Source of the DNA: Brachybacterium endophyticum
GTDB taxonomy: Bacteria > Actinomycetota > Actinomycetes > Actinomycetales > Dermabacteraceae
NCBI RefSeq assembly: GCF_003130585.1
Contig: NZ_QFKX01000005.1
Location: 62,001 to 126,000 of the forward strand
Length of the DNA: 64,000 bases
Reading direction: 5' to 3'
In this document: positions 61,029 through 64,000 of the stretch, piece after piece
Numbering within the stretch: the first letter of the stretch is position 1
How the letters are laid out: each line of letters begins with the position of its first letter
Notes under the pieces: generated by a model
Told to the model about the DNA's origin: nothing
Databases searched by the model: none
What the model saw: only the letters and a program-made list of their open reading frames with translations
Made by a program: the position numbers and the translations under genes

Positions 61029-62539
61029 TGACGACCATCGAGACCGACCTCGTCGACTACGAGGACGCGACCGACCGCTACGACCCGGTGCTCGGCATCG
61101 AGGTGCACGTGGAGCTGGGCACGGCGACCAAGATGTTCGACGGTGCGCCCAACATCTTCGCGGCCGACCCCAACACCGCGATCACGCCGGTGAGCCTGGG
61201 CCTGCCCGGCACGCTGCCCGTGGTCAACGAGAAGGCCGTGGAGTACGCGATCCGGATCGGCCTCGCGCTGAACTGCGAGATCGCCGAGTCCTGCCGCTTC
61301 GCGCGCAAGCAGTACTTCTACCCGGACCTCACCAAGAACTTCCAGACCTCCCAGTACGACGAGCCGATCGCGCACGACGGCTGGGTGGACGTGGAGCTCG
61401 AGGACGGCGAGATCGTGCGCGTGGAGATCGAGCGCGCCCACATGGAGGAGGACGCCGGCAAGTCCACGCACGTGGGCGGCAGCGGCCGCATCCAGGGCGC
61501 GACCCACTCGCTCGTGGACTACAACCGCGCGGGCGTGCCGCTGGTGGAGATCGTGACCCGTCCGATCCCGGGCGTGGGCAAGCGGGCCCCCGAGGTCGCC
61601 GCCGCCTACGTGCGGACCCTGCGGGACATCTTCCGCTCCCTCGACGTCTCCGAGGCGCGGATGGAGCGCGGCAACGTCCGCGCCGACGTCAACGTCTCCC
61701 TGCGCGAGAGCGCCGAGGCGCCGCTGGGCACGCGCACCGAGACCAAGAACGTCAACTCCTTCCGCTCGATCGACCGCACCGTGCGCTACGAGATCTCCCG
61801 CCAGGCGGGCATCCTCGATGCCGGGCAGCACGTGGTCCAGGAGACCCGTCACTTCCACGAGGAGGACGGGCACACCAGCGCCGGGCGCGTGAAGTCCGAC
61901 GCCGAGGACTACCGCTACTTCCCGGAGCCGGACCTCGTGCCCGTCGCCCCCAGCCGGGAATGGGTCGAGCAGCTGCGCGCCACCCTGCCCGAGCTGCCGG
62001 CGGCACGCCGCCGGCGACTGCGCGAGGAGTGGGGCTTCAGCGACCTGGAGATGCGCGACGTGGTCAACGCGGGCGCCCTCGACGTCATCGAGGCGACCGT
62101 GGAGTCGGGCACGAGCGCCCAGAGCGCCCGCAAGTGGTGGATGGGCGAGCTGGCCCGGACCGCGAGCGAGCAGGGCGTCGAGCTCGACGAGCTCGCGGCC
62201 ACCCCCGCGCAGATCGCCGAGCTGCAGGGCCTGATCGACGAGAAGAAGATCAACGACAAGATCGCCCGGCAGGTCCTCGGCAAGGTGCTCGAGGGCAGCG
62301 GCGACCCGTCGGCCATCGTCGAGTCCGAGGGGCTCGCGGTCGTCTCCGACGACTCCGTGCTCACCGGCGCGGTGGACCAGGCGATCGCCGACAACCCCGA
62401 CGTGGTCGCCAAGATCCAGGGCGGGAAGGTGCAGGCGATCGGTGCCCTCATCGGCCCGATCATGAAGGCCACACGCGGGCAGGCGGATGCCGGCCGCGTG
62501 CGCGAGATCATCATGGAGAAGCTGGGCGTCCAGGGCTGA
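61025..62539 (+). CDS. gatB: Asp/Glu-tRNA(Asn/Gln) amidotransferase subunit B
   Basis: tRNA-binding and transferase subunit, 504 residues. Signature [10 protein letters not shown] near residue 24, [22 protein letters not shown] in the cradle, [13 protein letters not shown], and a C-terminal YqeY-like helical domain. With GatA and GatC it converts misacylated Glu-tRNA(Gln) (and maybe Asp-tRNA(Asn)) to the correct form, implying no glutaminyl-tRNA synthetase is needed. The ATG overlaps the gatA stop. Confidence 0.97.
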   Translation: MMTTIETDLVDYEDATDRYDPVLGIEVHVELGTATKMFDGAPNIFAADPNTAITPVSLGLPGTLPVVNEKAVEYAIRIGLALNCEIAESCRFARKQYFYPDLTKNFQTSQYDEPIAHDGWVDVELEDGEIVRVEIERAHMEEDAGKSTHVGGSGRIQGATHSLVDYNRAGVPLVEIVTRPIPGVGKRAPEVAAAYVRTLRDIFRSLDVSEARMERGNVRADVNVSLRESAEAPLGTRTETKNVNSFRSIDRTVRYEISRQAGILDAGQHVVQETRHFHEEDGHTSAGRVKSDAEDYRYFPEPDLVPVAPSREWVEQLRATLPELPAARRRRLREEWGFSDLEMRDVVNAGALDVIEATVESGTSAQSARKWWMGELARTASEQGVELDELAATPAQIAELQGLIDEKKINDKIARQVLGKVLEGSGDPSAIVESEGLAVVSDDSVLTGAVDQAIADNPDVVAKIQGGKVQAIGALIGPIMKATRGQADAGRVREIIMEKLGVQG

Positions 62540-62559
62540 TCCCCTCGAAGCACTGCGCT

Positions 62560-62592
62560 GGAGCGCCGTACCCCTCGTGGGTGCGGCGCTCC
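62560..62592 (+). terminator. hairpin after gatB
   Basis: GGAGCGCCG (62560-62568) pairs with CGGCGCTCC (62584-62592), and inner ACCC/GGGT bases extend the stem. It lies 20 bases after the gatB stop. 62593-62904 beyond it shows no gene or other signal that I can support. Confidence 0.75.
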
Positions 62593-62904
62593 TGTCGTTC
62601 CAGGACCGCCGTCGGGAGGTGAGTTCCCCACCGCCTCATCCGGCCTGCTCGAGGACCTCCGATCCCGAGCTCTCGAGCTCGGGCCGGAGCGCCCCAGGCG
62701 TCGATCATCCGGTAGGCGGTCGACGGTCTCGTCGGCAACGATCCTCCGTGATCCGTGCCAGGACCCTGCTCCGCCGCGAGAAGCACCTGCACTGCCGGAA
62801 TCAACCGATATGGGCGCTGTCCTGCGGGTCCTTCGGCCGCCGTTGAACTGTCGGCTATCTCATGAGGCCTCACGGAAGGCTTGCGCGGGCCGTCCGCGAC
62901 GCAC

Positions 62905-62923
62905 TTAGGGTAGGCATCCCTCA
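62905..62923. promoter_or_regulatory. DtxR/IdeR-type iron box
   Basis: TTAGGGTAGGCATCCCTCA matches the 19-base consensus TTAGGTTAGGCTAACCTAA at 14 positions, best at the conserved TTAGG and TAGGC half. It probably overlaps the -10 region of the decarboxylase gene (TTGCGC at 62881-62886 is a possible -35), so iron-bound IdeR/DtxR would repress it. Confidence 0.7.
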
Positions 62924-62973
62924 ACGGGTGTGGGGCGGGCACCCGTCCCACCGGCAGGAAGGTTTCGACCCCC

Positions 62974-64000
62974 ATGTCCCAGCTGCTCCCGCAGACCTCT
63001 GCGCACGAGCTCCCGGCATCCGCCGGACACCTCCCGACCCACGCCGCCGCTCCCGGCTCCCGCACGACGGGATCCCTGCTCACCGGCGACAGCGCGGACG
63101 ACTACGCCGATCTCCTGCACGACGTCGTCGACACGATCGCGGCCCGCTTCCGCACGGTCGACGCCCCGTCGAACGGGCCGGATCGTGCTCGCCTCGAGGA
63201 CCTCGTGGACGCGGTGGACCTCGATGGCAGCGGGATCGGCAACCGCGCGGCCCTCGCCGAGGCCGATGAACTCTACGCGGCGAACGCCGTGTGGTTCCAC
63301 CACCCGTCCTACCTCGCGCACCTGAACTGCCCCGTCGTGCTGCCCGCCGTCGCGGCCGAGGCCATGCTGGCCGCCGTGAACACCTCGGTCGACACCTTCG
63401 ACCAGTCCCTCGTGGGAACCCTCATGGAGCAGCGGCTCGTGCGCTGGACCACTGAGCAGGTCGGGTTCGAGGACGGCGACGGCGTCTTCACCTCCGGTGG
63501 CACGCAGTCCAACCTGCAGGCGCTGTTCCTGGCGCGGGAGCGCGCCCTGCGCGAGGATTCGCGACCGCGGCCCGAGGCCCTCGCGAGCCTGCGGGTGCTC
63601 ACCACGGAGGCCAGCCACTTCTCCGTCGCCCGCTCCGCGCTCCTGCTGGGTCTGGACACCGACGCCGTGATCGCGGTCGACTCCGACGCCGAGGGCCGGA
63701 TGGACCCCGAGGACCTGCGGGCACGGCTCGCGGATCTCGCGGACGAGGGCGACCTTCCGATGGCAGTCGCCGTCACCGCCGGCACCACCGACCGGGGCAT
63801 CATCGACCCGTTGGCGCGCATCGCCGAGGTGTGCGAGGAGGCAGGGGTCTGGCTGCACGTGGACGCCGCCTACGGAGGCGGCCTGCTGGTCTCGGAGCGT
63901 CGGCGCCACCTGCTCGCGGGCATCGAGCTCGCAGACTCGGTGACCGTCGACTTCCACAAGACGTTCTTCCAGCCGGTCTCCTCGAGCGCGATCCTGGTGC
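62974..64000 (+). CDS. PLP-dependent decarboxylase of a siderophore cluster (3' truncated by window)
   Basis: The first 342 residues are present and the gene runs off the end. It is a group II amino-acid decarboxylase: HHPSYLAHLNCP near 108, TSGGTQSNLQALFLAR near 174, the PLP-stacking region HVDAAYGGGLLVS and the PLP lysine K329 in DFHKTFFQP. This subgroup includes L-2,4-diaminobutyrate and lysine/ornithine decarboxylases such as DesA of desferrioxamine synthesis. The iron box 51 bases upstream supports a siderophore role (inference). The ATG at 62974 has AGGAAGG 11 bases upstream. Confidence 0.88.
   Translation, partial: MSQLLPQTSAHELPASAGHLPTHAAAPGSRTTGSLLTGDSADDYADLLHDVVDTIAARFRTVDAPSNGPDRARLEDLVDAVDLDGSGIGNRAALAEADELYAANAVWFHHPSYLAHLNCPVVLPAVAAEAMLAAVNTSVDTFDQSLVGTLMEQRLVRWTTEQVGFEDGDGVFTSGGTQSNLQALFLARERALREDSRPRPEALASLRVLTTEASHFSVARSALLLGLDTDAVIAVDSDAEGRMDPEDLRARLADLADEGDLPMAVAVTAGTTDRGIIDPLARIAEVCEEAGVWLHVDAAYGGGLLVSERRRHLLAGIELADSVTVDFHKTFFQPVSSSAILV

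Noticed and set aside
62593-62904. Possible small gene or RNA between gatB and the iron box
   Set aside because: Short frames lack ribosome-binding sites, and no tRNA-like or conserved RNA fold was recognised.

Overview
The window looks like chromosomal DNA of a high-GC actinomycete. By eye it is near 70% G+C, with strong G/C bias at third codon positions. The gene order hom-thrC-thrB-rho-rpmE-prfA-prmC-sua5-wecA-atpIBEFHAGDC-DUF2550 is typical of the order Micrococcales. NucS in place of MutS/MutL, GlgE, a DUF222-HNH nuclease and leaderless starts all fit Actinomycetota. A Brachybacterium-like (Dermabacteraceae) host is my best guess; it rests on gene order and protein style, not on a search.

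Layout. 1-2231: the end of hom, then thrC and thrB (threonine synthesis). 2240-4725: a palindrome, rho with a long Arg/Asp-rich N-terminal region, and a very stable hairpin. 4779-11261: a sugar ABC importer (two permeases and a binding lipoprotein) divergent from a two-domain oxidoreductase and a LacI regulator; both promoters carry a perfect copy of the same operator. 11460-13850: rpmE, prfA, prmC. 13856-15927: sua5 (tRNA t6A) and wecA. 15929-24162: atpI, the complete F1Fo ATP synthase operon, and a DUF2550 gene. 24182-26183 (minus): nucS and nagA. 26327-29493: two secretory/membrane proteins of unknown function and a CnoX-like thioredoxin-TPR protein. 29500-33751 (minus): glgE-glgB (alpha-glucan). 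33947-42929: a MoxR/DUF58/von Willebrand operon running by overlap into a cysteine desulfurase, then mnmA and a cysteine-free MetE-like protein. 43005-47448: an acyltransferase/DUF6320 pair, a YeiH exporter and its divergent LysR regulator. 47646-50039 (minus): DUF222-HNH nuclease and a GNAT. 50111-56764: ligA with an unusual insertion, an RCC1-like protein, a DinB-like protein, a small protein and a RecQ-phosphoribosyltransferase fusion. 56837-58182: a small acidic protein, then a clearly lower-GC RelA/SpoT-domain gene, the best candidate here for a transferred defence or toxin gene. 58249-62539: a GNAT and gatCAB (Gln-tRNA amidotransferase). 62905-64000: a DtxR/IdeR-type iron box and the start of a siderophore-type PLP decarboxylase cut by the window end.

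Most genes are housekeeping and tightly packed. ATGA/GTGA overlaps are common and point to translational coupling. Functional links seen: the cysteine desulfurase next to mnmA (sulfur donor and tRNA thiolase); prfA with prmC (release factor and its methylase); GlgE with GlgB; and the LacI protein with two copies of its probable operator. I saw no rRNA, tRNA, CRISPR array, insertion sequence or prophage.
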